Shown here: positions 25,773-38,097 of the stretch, in pieces | Numbering within the stretch: the stretch's first letter is position 1 | How the letters are laid out: each line of letters begins with the position of its first letter | Origin: Henricia sp. BOLD:AAB3569 | Taxonomy: Eukaryota; Echinodermata; Asteroidea; Spinulosida; Echinasteridae | Direction of reading: 5' to 3' | Assembly (NCBI GenBank): GCA_037783545.1 | Contig: JBBELK010000167.1 | Coordinates: forward strand, 248,001 to 312,000 | DNA: 64,000 nt | Translations under genes and position numbers: made by a program | The notes under the pieces: model-generated | What the model was told of the DNA's origin: nothing | What the model saw: the letters and a program-made list of their open reading frames with translations, nothing else | Databases searched by the model: none

Positions 25773-28700
25773 ATGTCGCAAACTTGTTTTGCAAATTTGA
25801 ACAGTTTCCCGTTAAAACTGACCGAGTTATTGGCGAATGTAGCTAAAACTTGCTGCCGGCAAACTAATGTTTGGCACAAACAGACGTCGCTTTCGGCGAA
25901 TACTGCGTCTCGAACGGTCGTTATTTTGGAACTGAAGGAATTTCCAGACAAACTTCCAATTTTGGCTGCTTAAACAGCTCTATGTCGCAAACTTGTTTTG
26001 CAAATTTGAACAGTTTCCCGTTCAAACCGACCGAGTTATTGGCGAATGAAGCTAAAACTCAATCTTGGCACACTAATTGTTGGCACAAACAGACGTCGCT
26101 TTCGGCGAATACTGCGTCTCGAACGGTCGTTATTTTGGAACTGAAGGAATTTCCAGACAAACTTCCAATTTTGCCTGCTTAAACAGCTCTATGTCGCAAA
26201 CTTGTTTTGCAAATTTGAACAGTTTCCCGTTCAAACTGACCGATTTATTGGCGAATGTAGCTAAAACTTGCTGCCGGCACACTAATTGTTGGCACAAACA
26301 GACGTCCCTTTCGGCGAATGCTGCGTCTCGAACGTTCGTTATTTTGGAACTGAAGGAATTTCCAGACAAACTTCCAATTTTGCCTGCTTAAACAGCTCTA
26401 TGTCGCAAACTTGTTTTGCAAATTTGAACAGTTTCCCGTTCAAACTGACCGATTTATTGGCGAATGTAGCTAAAACTTGCGGCCGGCACACTAATTGTTG
26501 GCACAAACAGACGTCGTTTTCGGCGAATACTGCGTCTCGAACGTTCGTTATTTTGGAACTGAAGGAATTTCCAGACAAACTTCAAATTTTGCCTGCTTAA
26601 ACAGCTCTATGTCGCAAACTTGTTTTGCAAATTTGAACAGTTTCCCGTTAAAACTGACCGAGTTATTGGCGAATGTAGCTAAAACTTGCTGCCGGCAAAC
26701 TAATGTTTGGCACAAACAGACGTCGCTTTCGGCGAATACTGCGTCTCGAACGGTCGTTATTTTGGAACTGAAGGAATTTCCAGACAAACTTCCAATTTTG
26801 GCTGCTTAAACAGCTCTATGTCGCAAACTTGTTTTGCAAATTTGAACAGTTTCCCGTTCAAACCGACCGAGTTATTGGCGAATGAAGCTAAAACTCAATC
26901 TTGGCACACTAATTGTTGGCACAAACAGACGTCGCTTTCGGCGAATACTGCGTCTCGAACGGTCGTTATTTTGGAACTGAAGGAATTTCCAGACAAACTT
27001 CCAATTTTGCCTGCTTAAACAGCTCTATGTCGCAAACTTGTTTTGCAAATTTGAACAGTTTCCCGTTCAAACTGACCGATTTATTGGCGAATGTAGCTAA
27101 AACTTGCGGCCGGCACACTAATTGTTGGCACAAACAGACGTCGTTTTCGGCGAATACTGCGTCTCGAACGGTCGTTATTTTGGAACTGAAGGAATTTCCA
27201 GACAAACTTCAAATTTTGCCTGCTTAAACAGCTTTATGTCGCAAACTTGTTTTGCAAATTTGAACAGTTTCCCGTTAAAACTGACCGAGTTATTGGCGAA
27301 TGTAGCTAAAACTTGCTGCCGGCAAACTAATGTTTGGCACAAACAGACGTCGCTTTCGGCGAATACTGCGTCTCGAACGGTCGTTATTTTGGAACTGAAG
27401 GAATTTCCAGACAAACTTCCAATTTTGGCTGCTTAAACAGCTCTATGTCGCAAACTTGTTTTGCAAATTTGAACAGTTTTCCGTTCAAACCGACCGAGTT
27501 ATTGGCGAATGAAGCTAAAACTCAATCTTGGCACACTAATTGTTGGCACAAACAGACGTCGCTTTCGGCGAATACTGCGTCTCGAACGGTCGTTATTTTG
27601 GAACTGAAGGAATTTCCAGACAAACTTCCAATTTTGCCTGCTTAAACAGCTCTATGTCGCAAACTTGTTTTGCAAATTTGAACAGTTTCCCGTTCAAACT
27701 GACCGATTTATTGGCGAATGTAGCTAAAACTTGCGGCCGGCACACTAATTGTTGGCACAAACAGACGTCGTTTTCGGCGAATACTGCGTCTCGAACGGTC
27801 GTTATTTTGGAACTGAAGGAATTTCCAGACAAACTTCCAATTTTGGCTGCTTAAACAGCTCTATGTCGCAAACTTGTTTTGCAAATTTGAACAGTTTCCC
27901 GTTCAAACCGACCGAGTTATTGGCGAATGAAGCTAAAACTCAATCTTGGCACACTAATTGTTGGCACAAACAGACGTCGCTTTCGGCGAATACTGCGTCT
28001 CGAACGGTCGTTATTTTGGAACTGAAGGAATTTCCAGACAAACTTCCAATTTTGCCTGCTTAAACAGCTCTATGTCGCAAACTTGTTTTGCAAATTTGAA
28101 CAGTTTCCCGTTCAAACCGACCGAGTTATTGGCGAATGAAGCTAAAACTCAATCTTGGCACACTAATTGTTGGCACAAACAGACGTCGCTTTCGGCGAAT
28201 GCTGCGTCTCGAACGTTCGTTATTTTGGAACTGAAGGAATTTCCAGACAAACTTCCAATTTTGCCTGCTTAAACAGCTCTATGTCGCAAACTTGTTTTGC
28301 AAATTTGAACAGTTTCCCGTTCAAACCGACTGAGTTATTGGCGGATGTAGCTAAAACTTGCGGCCGGCACACTAATTGTTGGCACAAACAGACGTCGTTT
28401 TCGGCGAATACTGCGTCTCGAACGTTCGTTATTTTGGAACTGAAGGAATTTCCAGACAAACTTCAAATTTTGCCTGCTTAAACAGCTCTATGTCGCAAAC
28501 TTGTTTTGCAAATTTGAACAGTTTCCCGTTAAAACTGACCGAGTTATTGGCGAATGTAGCTAAAACTTGCTGCCGGCAAACTAATGTTTGGCACAAACAG
28601 ACGTCGCTTTCGGCGAATACTGCGTCTCGAACGTTCGTTATTTTGGAACTGAAGGAATTTCCAGACAAACTTCCAATTTTGCCTGCTTAAACAGCTCTAT

Positions 28701-29325
28701 GTCGCAAACTTGTTTTGCAAATTTGAACAGTTTCCCGTTCAAACCGACCGAGTTATTGGCGAATGAAGCTAAAACTCAATCTTGGCACACTAATTGTTGG
28801 CACAAACAGACGTCGCTTTCGGCGAATACTGCGTCTCGAACGGTCGTTATTTTGGAACTGAAGGAATTTCCAGACAAACTTCCAATTTTGCCTGCTTAAA
28901 CAGCTCTATGTCGCAAACTTGTTTTGCAAATTTGAACAGTTTCCCGTTCAAACTGACCGATTTATTGGCGAATGTAGCTAAAACTTGCGGCCGGCACACT
29001 AATTGTTGGCACAAACAGACGTCGTTTTCGGCGAATACTGCGTCTCGAACGGTCGTTATTTTGGAACTGAAGGAATTTCCAGACAAACTTCCAATTTTGG
29101 CTGCTTAAACAGCTCTATGTCGCAAACTTGTTTTGCAAATTTGAACAGTTTCCCGTTCAAACCGACCGAGTTATTGGCGAATGAAGCTAAAACTCAATCT
29201 TGGCACACTAATTGTTGGCACAAACAGACGTCGTTTTCGGCGAATACTGCGTCTCGAACGTTCGTTATTTTGGAACTGAAGGAATTTCCAGACAAACTTC
29301 AAATTTTGCCTGCTTAAACAGCTCT
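25773..29325 (+). repeat. Higher-order repeat unit, 17 monomers (3553 bp)
   Basis: Monomers 124-140. The monomer in the Qa place (137, 28490-28698) has 130A at 28619 but keeps 145T, so it differs from the other Qa monomers by a single base. Confidence 0.92.
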
Positions 29326-29743
29326 ATGTCGCAAACTTGTTTTGCAAATTTGAACAGTTTCCCGTTAAAACTGACCGAGTTATTGGCGAATGTAGCTAAA
29401 ACTTGCTGCCGGCAAACTAATGTTTGGCACAAACAGACGTCGCTTTCGGCGAATACTGCGTCTCGAACGGTCGTTATTTTGGAACTGAAGGAATTTCCAG
29501 ACAAACTTCCAATTTTGGCTGCTTAAACAGCTCTATGTCGCAAACTTGTTTTGCAAATTTGAACAGTTTCCCGTTCAAACCGACCGAGTTATTGGCGAAT
29601 GAAGCTAAAACTCAATCTTGGCACACTAATTGTTGGCACAAACAGACGTCGCTTTCGGCGAATACTGCGTCTCGAACGGTCGTTATTTTGGAACTGAAGG
29701 AATTTCCAGACAAACTTCCAATTTTGCCTGCTTAAACAGCTCT

Positions 29744-31624
29744 ATGTCGCAAACTTGTTTTGCAAATTTGAACAGTTTCCCGTTCAAACTGACCGATTTA
29801 TTGGCGAATGTAGCTAAAACTTGCTGCCGGCACACTAATTGTTGGCACAAACAGACGTCCCTTTCGGCGAATGCTGCGTCTCGAACGTTCGTTATTTTGG
29901 AACTGAAGGAATTTCCAGACAAACTTCCAATTTTGCCTGCTTAAACAGTTCTATGTCGCAAACTTGTTTTGCAAATTTGAACAGTTTCCCGTTCAAACTG
30001 ACCGATTTATTGGCGAATGTAGCTAAAACTTGCGGCCGGCACACTAATTGTTGGCACAAACAGACGTCGTTTTCGGCGAATACTGCGTCTCGAACGTTCG
30101 TTATTTTGGAACTGAAGGAATTTCCAGACAAACTTCAAATTTTGCCTGCTTAAACAGCTCTATGTCGCAAACTTGTTTTGCAAATTTGAACAGTTTCCCG
30201 TTAAAACTGACCGAGTTATTGGCGAATGTAGCTAAAACTTGCTGCCGGCAAACTAATGTTTGGCACAAACAGACGTCGCTTTCGGCGAATACTGCGTCTC
30301 GAACGGTCGTTATTTTGGAACTGAAGGAATTTCCAGACAAACTTCCAATTTTGGCTGCTTAAACAGCTCTATGTCGCAAACTTGTTTTGCAAATTTGAAC
30401 AGTTTCCCGTTCAAACCGACCGAGTTATTGGCGAATGAAGCTAAAACTCAATCTTGGCACACTAATTGTTGGCACAAACAGACGTCGCTTTCGGCGAATA
30501 CTGCGTCTCGAACGGTCGTTATTTTGGAACTGAAGGAATTTCCAGACAAACTTCCAATTTTGCCTGCTTAAACAGCTCTATGTCGCAAACTTGTTTTGCA
30601 AATTTGAACAGTTTCCCGTTCAAACTGACCGATTTATTGGCGAATGTAGCTAAAACTTGCGGCCGGCACACTAATTGTTGGCACAAACAGACGTCGTTTT
30701 CGGCGAATACTGCGTCTCGAACGGTCGTTATTTTGGAACTGAAGGAATTTCCAGACAAACTTCAAATTTTGCCTGCTTAAACAGCTTTATGTCGCAAACT
30801 TGTTTTGCAAATTTGAACAGTTTCCCGTTAAAACTGACCGAGTTATTGGCGAATGTAGCTAAAACTTGCTGCCGGCAAACTAATGTTTGGCACAAACAGA
30901 CGTCGCTTTCGGCGAATACTGCGTCTCGAACGGTCGTTATTTTGGAACTGAAGGAATTTCCAGACAAACTTCCAATTTTGGCTGCTTAAACAGCTCTATG
31001 TCGCAAACTTGTTTTGCAAATTTGAACAGTTTTCCGTTCAAACCGACCGAGTTATTGGCGAATGAAGCTAAAACTCAATCTTGGCACACTAATTGTTGGC
31101 ACAAACAGACGTCGCTTTCGGCGAATACTGCGTCTCGAACGGTCGTTATTTTGGAACTGAAGGAATTTCCAGACAAACTTCCAATTTTGCCTGCTTAAAC
31201 AGCTCTATGTCGCAAACTTGTTTTGCAAATTTGAACAGTTTCCCGTTCAAACTGACCGATTTATTGGCGAATGTAGCTAAAACTTGCGGCCGGCACACTA
31301 ATTGTTGGCACAAACAGACGTCGTTTTCGGCGAATACTGCGTCTCGAACGGTCGTTATTTTGGAACTGAAGGAATTTCCAGACAAACTTCCAATTTTGGC
31401 TGCTTAAACAGCTCTATGTCGCAAACTTGTTTTGCAAATTTGAACAGTTTCCCGTTCAAACCGACCGAGTTATTGGCGAATGAAGCTAAAACTCAATCTT
31501 GGCACACTAATTGTTGGCACAAACAGACGTCGCTTTCGGCGAATACTGCGTCTCGAACGGTCGTTATTTTGGAACTGAAGGAATTTCCAGACAAACTTCC
31601 AATTTTGCCTGCTTAAACAGCTCT
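29744..31624 (+). repeat. Truncated higher-order unit, monomers 143-151
   Basis: Order C2 Gf Q1 P Gq Q2 P Ga P. Together with monomers 141-142 this is the first 11 monomers of another 16/17-monomer unit. It then jumps to an X monomer, missing the Pa seen in complete units. A private T at 29949 changes AACAGCTCT to AACAGTTCT just before monomer 144. Confidence 0.88.
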
Positions 31625-33714
31625 ATGTCGCAAACTTGTTTTGCAAATTTGAACAGTTTCCCGTTCAAACCGACTGAGTTATTGGGGGATGTAGCTAAAA
31701 CTTGCGGCCGGCACACTAATTGTTGGCACAAACAGACGTCGTTTTCGGCGAATACTGCGTCTCGAACGTTCGTTATTTTGGAACTGAAGGAATTTCCAGA
31801 CAAACTTCAAATTTTGCCTGCTTAAACAGCTCTATGTCGCAAACTTGTTTTGCAAATTTGAACAGTTTCCCGTTAAAACTGACCGAGTTATTGGCGAATG
31901 TAGCTAAAACTTGCTGCCGGCAAACTAATGTTTGGCACAAACAGACGTCGCTTTCGGCGAATGCTGCGTCTCGAACGTTCGTTATTTTGGAACTGAAGGA
32001 ATTTCCAGACAAACTTCCAATTTTGCCTGCTTAAACAGCTCTATGTCGCAAACTTGTTTTGCAAATTTGAACAGTTTCCCGTTCAAACCGACCGAGTTAT
32101 TGGCGAATGAAGCTAAAACTCAATCTTGGCACACTAATTGTTGGCACAAACAGACGTCGCTTTCGGCGAATACTGCGTCTCGAACGGTCGTTATTTTGGA
32201 ACTGAAGGAATTTCCAGACAAACTTCCAATTTTGCCTGCTTAAACAGCTCTATGTCGCAAACTTGTTTTGCAAATTTGAACAGTTTCCCGTTCAAACTGA
32301 CCGATTTATTGGCGAATGTAGCTAAAACTTGCTGCCGGCACACTAATTGTTGGCACAAACAGACGTCGCTTTCGGCGAATGCTGCGTCTCGAACGTTCGT
32401 TATTTTGGAACTGAAGGAATTTCCAGACAAACTTCCAATTTTGCCTGCTTAAACAGCTCTATGTCGCAAACTTGTTTTGCAAATTTGAACAGTTTCCCGT
32501 TCAAACCGACCGAGTTATTGGCGAATGAAGCTAAAACTCAATCTTGGCACACTAATTGTTGGCACAAACAGACGTCGCTTTCGGCGAATACTGCGTCTCG
32601 AACGGTCGTTATTTTGGAACTGAAGGAATTTCCAGACAAACTTCCAATTTTGCCTGCTTAAACAGCTCTATGTCGCAAACTTGTTTTGCAAATTTGAACA
32701 GTTTCCCGTTCAAACTGACCGATTTATTGGCGAATGTAGCTAAAACTTGCTGCCTGCACACTAATTGTTGGCACAAACAGACGTCCCTTTCGGCGAATGC
32801 TGCGTCTCGAACGTTCGTTATTTTGGAACTGAAGGAATTTCCAGACAAACTTCCAATTTTGCCTGCTTAAACAGCTCTATGTCGCAAACTTGTTTTGCAA
32901 ATTTGAACAGTTTCCCGTTCAAACTGACCGATTTATTGGCGAATGTAGCTAAAACTTGCGGCCGGCACACTAATTGTTGGCACAAACAGACGTCGTTTTC
33001 GGCGAATACTGCGTCTCGAACGTTCGTTATTTTGGAACTGAAGGAATTTCCAGACAAACTTCAAATTTTGCCTGCTTAAACAGCTCTATGTCGCAAACTT
33101 GTTTTGCAAATTTGAACAGTTTCCCGTTCAAACCGACCGAGTTATTGGCGAATGAAGCTAAAACTCAATCTTGGCACACTAATTGTTGGCACAAACAGAC
33201 GTCGCTTTCGGCGAATACTGCGTCTCGAACGGTCGTTATTTTGGAACTGAAGGAATTTCCAGACAAACTTCCAATTTTGCCTGCTTAAACAGCTCTATGT
33301 CGCAAACTTGTTTTGCAAATTTGAACAGTTTCCCGTTCAAACTGACCGATTTATTGGCGAATGTAGCTAAAACTTGCTGCCGGCACACTAATTGTTGGCA
33401 CAAACAGACGTCGCTTTCGGCGAATGCTGCGTCTCGAACGTTCGTTATTTTGGAACTGAAGGAATTTCCAGACAAACTTCCAATTTTGCCTGCTTAAACA
33501 GCTCTATGTCGCAAACTTGTTTTGCAAATTTGAACAGTTTCCCGTTCAAACCGACCGAGTTATTGGCGAATGAAGCTAAAACTCAATCTTGGCACACTAA
33601 TTGTTGGCACAAACAGACGTCGCTTTCGGCGAATACTGCGTCTCGAACGGTCGTTATTTTGGAACTGAAGGAATTTCCAGACAAACTTCCAATTTTGCCT
33701 GCTTAAACAGCTCT

Positions 33715-33923
33715 ATGTCGCAAACTTGTTTTGCAAATTTGAACAGTTTCCCGTTCAAACCGACCGAGTTATTGGCGAATGTAGCTAAAACTCAATCTTG
33801 GCACACTAATTGTTGGCACAAACAGACGTCCCTTTCGGCGAATGCTGCGTCTCGAACGTTCGTTATTTTGGAACTGAAGGAATTTCCAGACAAACTTCCA
33901 ATTTTGCCTGCTTAAACAGCTCT
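33715..33923 (+). repeat. Mosaic monomer 162 (P 5' part, C2 3' part)
   Basis: This copy has the P block ACTCAATCTTGG and 47C/54G, but 68T, 117C, 130G and 145T as in C2. The expected monomer at this place in the related modules is a plain C2. A short gene-conversion tract or an exchange inside the monomer explains it. It lies just left of the start of duplication B. Confidence 0.88.
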
Positions 33924-35081
33924 ATGTCGCAAACTTGTTTTGCAAATTTGAACAGTTTCCCGTTCAAACTGACCGATTTATTGGCGAATGTAGCTAAAAC
34001 TTGCGGCCGGCACACTAATTGTTGGCACAAACAGACGTCGTTTTCGGCGAATACTGCGTCTCGAACGTTCGTTATTTTGGAACTGAAGGAATTTCCAGAC
34101 AAACTTCAAATTTTGCCTGCTTAAACAGCTCTATGTCGCAAACTTGTTTTGCAAATTTGAACAGTTTCCCGTTAAAACTGACCGAGTTATTGGCGAATGT
34201 AGCTAAAACTTGCTGCCGGCAAACTAATGTTTGGCACAAACAGACGTCGCTTTCGGCGAATACTGCGTCTCGAACGGTCGTTATTTTGGAACTGAAGGAA
34301 TTTCCAGACAAACTTCCAATTTTGGCTGCTTAAACAGCTCTATGTCGCAAACTTGTTTTGCAAATTTGAACAGTTTCCCGTTCAAACCGACCGAGTTATT
34401 GGCGAATGAAGCTAAAACTCAATCTTGGCACACTAATTGTTGGCACAAACAGACGTCGCTTTCGGCGAATACTGCGTCTCGAACGGTCGTTATTTTGGAA
34501 CTGAAGGAATTTCCAGACAAACTTCCAATTTTGCCTGCTTAAACAGCTCTATGTCGCAAACTTGTTTTGCAAATTTGAACAGTTTCCCGTTCAAACTGAC
34601 CGATTTATTGGCGAATGTAGCTAAAACTTGCGGCCGGCACACTAATTGTTGGCACAAACAGACGTCGTTTTCGGCGAATACTGCGTCTCGAACGGTCGTT
34701 ATTTTGGAACTGAAGGAATTTCCAGACAAACTTCAAATTTTGCCTGCTTAAACAGCTTTATGTCGCAAACTTGTTTTGCAAATTTGAACAGTTTCCCGTT
34801 AAAACTGACCGAGTTATTGGCGAATGTAGCTAAAACTTGCTGCCGGCAAACTAATGTTTGGCACAAACAGACGTCGCTTTCGGCGAATACTGCGTCTCGA
34901 ACGGTCGTTATTTTGGAACTGAAGGAATTTCCAGACAAACTTCCAATTTTGGCTGCTTAAACAGCTCTATGTCGCAAACTTGTTTTGCAAATTTGAACAG
35001 TTTTCCGTTCAAACCGACCGAGTTATTGGCGAATGAAGCTAAAACTCAATCTTGGCACACTAATTGTTGGCACACTAATTG

Positions 35082-35193
35082 TTGCAAAACAAGTTTGCGA
35101 CATAGAGCTGTTATTTTGGAACTGAAGGAATTTCCAGACAAACTTCCAATTTTGCCTGCTTAAACAGCTCTATGTCGCAAACTTGTTTTGCAA
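35082..35193 (+). repeat. Local inversion forming a 31-bp inverted repeat with a 50-bp loop
   Basis: In monomer 168 the segment CACACTAATTGTTG occurs twice in a row, and is followed at 35082-35112 by the reverse complement of the monomer junction (AACAGCTCT...TTGCAA). It replaces the normal stretch with the GACGTC site and its CpG-rich flank; the net change is 6 bp shorter. The direct copy of the same junction lies just downstream at 35163-35193, so the two arms could form a hairpin or cruciform. A short duplication plus inverted insertion next to its own template suggests replication template switching (inference). Confidence 0.93.
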
Positions 35194-38097
35194 ATTTGAA
35201 CAGTTTCCCGTTCAAACTGACCGATTTATTGGCGAATGTAGCTAAAACTTGCGGCCGGCACACTAATTGTTGGCACAAACAGACGTCGTTTTCGGCGAAT
35301 ACTGCGTCTCGAACGGTCGTTATTTTGGAACTGAAGGAATTTCCAGACAAACTTCCAATTTTGGCTGCTTAAACAGCTCTATGTCGCAAACTTGTTTTGC
35401 AAATTTGAACAGTTTCCCGTTCAAACCGACCGAGTTATTGGCGAATGAAGCTAAAACTCAATCTTGGCACACTAATTGTTGGCACAAACAGACGTCGCTT
35501 TCGGCGAATACTGCGTCTCGAACGGTCGTTATTTTGGAACTGAAGGAATTTCCAGACAAACTTCCAATTTTGCCTGCTTAAACAGCTCTATGTCGCAAAC
35601 TTGTTTTGCAAATTTGAACAGTTTCCCGTTCAAACTGACCGATTTATTGGCGAATGTAGCTAAAACTTGCTGCCGGCACACTAATTGTTGGCACAAACAG
35701 ACGTCGCTTTCGGCGAATGCTGCGTCTCGAACGTTCGTTATTTTGGAACTGAAGGAATTTCCAGACAAACTTCCAATTTTGCCTGCTTAAACAGCTCTAT
35801 GTCGCAAACTTGTTTTGCAAATTTGAACAGTTTCCCGTTCAAACCGACCGAGTTATTGGCGAATGAAGCTAAAACTCAATCTTGGCACACTAATTGTTGG
35901 CACAAACAGACGTCGCTTTCGGCGAATACTGCGTCTCGAACGGTCGTTATTTTGGAACTGAAGGAATTTCCAGACAAACTTCCAATTTTGCCTGCTTAAA
36001 CAGCTCTATGTCGCAAACTTGTTTTGCAAATTTGAACAGTTTCCCGTTCAAACTGACCGATTTATTGGCGAATGTAGCTAAAACTTGCTGCCGGCACACT
36101 AATTGTTGGCACAAACAGACGTCCCTTTTGGCGAATGCTGCGTCTCGAACGTTCGTTATTTTGGAACTGAAGGAATTTCCAGACAAACTTCCAATTTTGC
36201 CTGCTTAAACAGCTCTATGTCGCAAACTTGTTTTGCAAATTTGAACAGTTTCCCGTTCAAACTGACCGATTTATTGGCGAATGTAGCTAAAACTTGCGGC
36301 CGGCACACTAATTGTTGGCACAAACAGACGTCGTTTTCGGCGAATACTGCGTCTCGAACGTTCGTTATTTTGGAACTGAAGGAATTTCCAGACAAACTTC
36401 AAATTTTGCCTGCTTAAACAGCTCTATGTCGCAAACTTGTTTTGCAAATTTGAACAGTTTCCCGTTAAAACTGACCGAGTTATTGGCGAATGTAGCTAAA
36501 ACTTGCTGCCGGCAAACTAATGTTTGGCACAAACAGACGTCGCTTTCGGCGAATACTGCGTCTCGAACGGTCGTTATTTTGGAACTGAAGGAATTTCCAG
36601 ACAAACTTCCAATTTTGGCTGCTTAAACAGCTCTATGTCGCAAACTTGTTTTGCAAATTTGAACAGTTTCCCGTTCAAACCGACCGAGTTATTGGCGAAT
36701 GAAGCTAAAACTCAATCTTGGCACACTAATTGTTGGCACAAACAGACGTCGCTTTCGGCGAATACTGCGTCTCGAACGGTCGTTATTTTGGAACTGAAGG
36801 AATTTCCAGACAAACTTCCAATTTTGCCTGCTTAAACAGCTCTATGTCGCAAACTTGTTTTGCAAATTTGAACAGTTTCCCGTTCAAACTGACCGATTTA
36901 TTGGCGAATGTAGCTAAAACTTGCGGCCGGCACACTAATTGTTGGCACAAACAGACGTCGTTTTCGGCGAATACTGCGTCTCGAACGGTCGTTATTTTGG
37001 AACTGAAGGAATTTCCAGACAAACTTCAAATTTTGCCTGCTTAAACAGCTTTATGTCGCAAACTTGTTTTGCAAATTTGAACAGTTTCCCGTTAAAACTG
37101 ACCGAGTTATTGGCGAATGTAGCTAAAACTTGCTGCCGGCAAACTAATGTTTGGCACAAACAGACGTCGCTTTCGGCGAATACTGCGTCTCGAACGGTCG
37201 TTATTTTGGAACTGAAGGAATTTCCAGACAAACTTCCAATTTTGGCTGCTTAAACAGCTCTATGTCGCAAACTTGTTTTGCAAATTTGAACAGTTTTCCG
37301 TTCAAACCGACCGAGTTATTGGCGAATGAAGCTAAAACTCAATCTTGGCACACTAATTGTTGGCACAAACAGACGTCGCTTTCGGCGAATACTGCGTCTC
37401 GAACGGTCGTTATTTTGGAACTGAAGGAATTTCCAGACAAACTTCCAATTTTGCCTGCTTAAACAGCTCTATGTCGCAAACTTGTTTTGCAAATTTGAAC
37501 AGTTTCCCGTTCAAACTGACCGATTTATTGGCGAATGTAGCTAAAACTTGCGGCCGGCACACTAATTGTTGGCACAAACAGACGTCGTTTTCGGCGAATA
37601 CTGCGTCTCGAACGGTCGTTATTTTGGAACTGAAGGAATTTCCAGACAAACTTCCAATTTTGGCTGCTTAAACAGCTCTATGTCGCAAACTTGTTTTGCA
37701 AATTTGAACAGTTTCCCGTTCAAACCGACCGAGTTATTGGCGAATGAAGCTAAAACTCAATCTTGGCACACTAATTGTTGGCACAAACAGACGTCGCTTT
37801 CGGCGAATACTGCGTCTCGAACGGTCGTTATTTTGGAACTGAAGGAATTTCCAGACAAACTTCCAATTTTGCCTGCTTAAACAGCTCTATGTCGCAAACT
37901 TGTTTTGCAAATTTGAACGGTTTCCCGTTCAAACCGACCGAGTTATTGGCGAATGAAGCTAAAACTCAATCTTGGCACACTAATTGTTGGCACAAACAGA
38001 CGTCGCTTTCGGCGAATGCTGCGTCTCGAACGTTCGTTATTTTGGAACTGAAGGAATTTCCAGACAAACTTCCAATTTTGCCTGCTTAAACAGCTCT

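Larger units (their letters stand above)
16786..29743 (+). repeat. Segmental duplication A, right copy (62 monomers, 12,958 bp)
   Basis: Monomers 81-142 repeat monomers 14-75 in order and length. Visible differences from the left copy: normal bases where the left copy has G at 8136 and G at 12427, and 28619 is A (130A) where the left copy has G at 14617. The T at monomer position 36 after each Q2 is kept in both copies. With so few differences the duplication must be recent, or the copies are kept alike by gene conversion. Confidence 0.94.
31625..35589 (+). repeat. 19-monomer module, first copy (3965 bp)
   Basis: Monomers 152-170: X Qa P C1 P C2 Gf P C1 P (mosaic) Gf Q1 P Gq Q2 P(inverted segment) Ga P. 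It recurs 31 monomers later at 38098-42068 and again at 52513-56483. All three copies share T at the base matching 32755 (TGCCTGCAC for TGCCGGCAC) in a C2 monomer. Only this copy has the mosaic monomer 162 and the extra X change at 31686. Its inverted segment is absent from the other two module copies but is repeated at 49497-49527. Confidence 0.9.
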
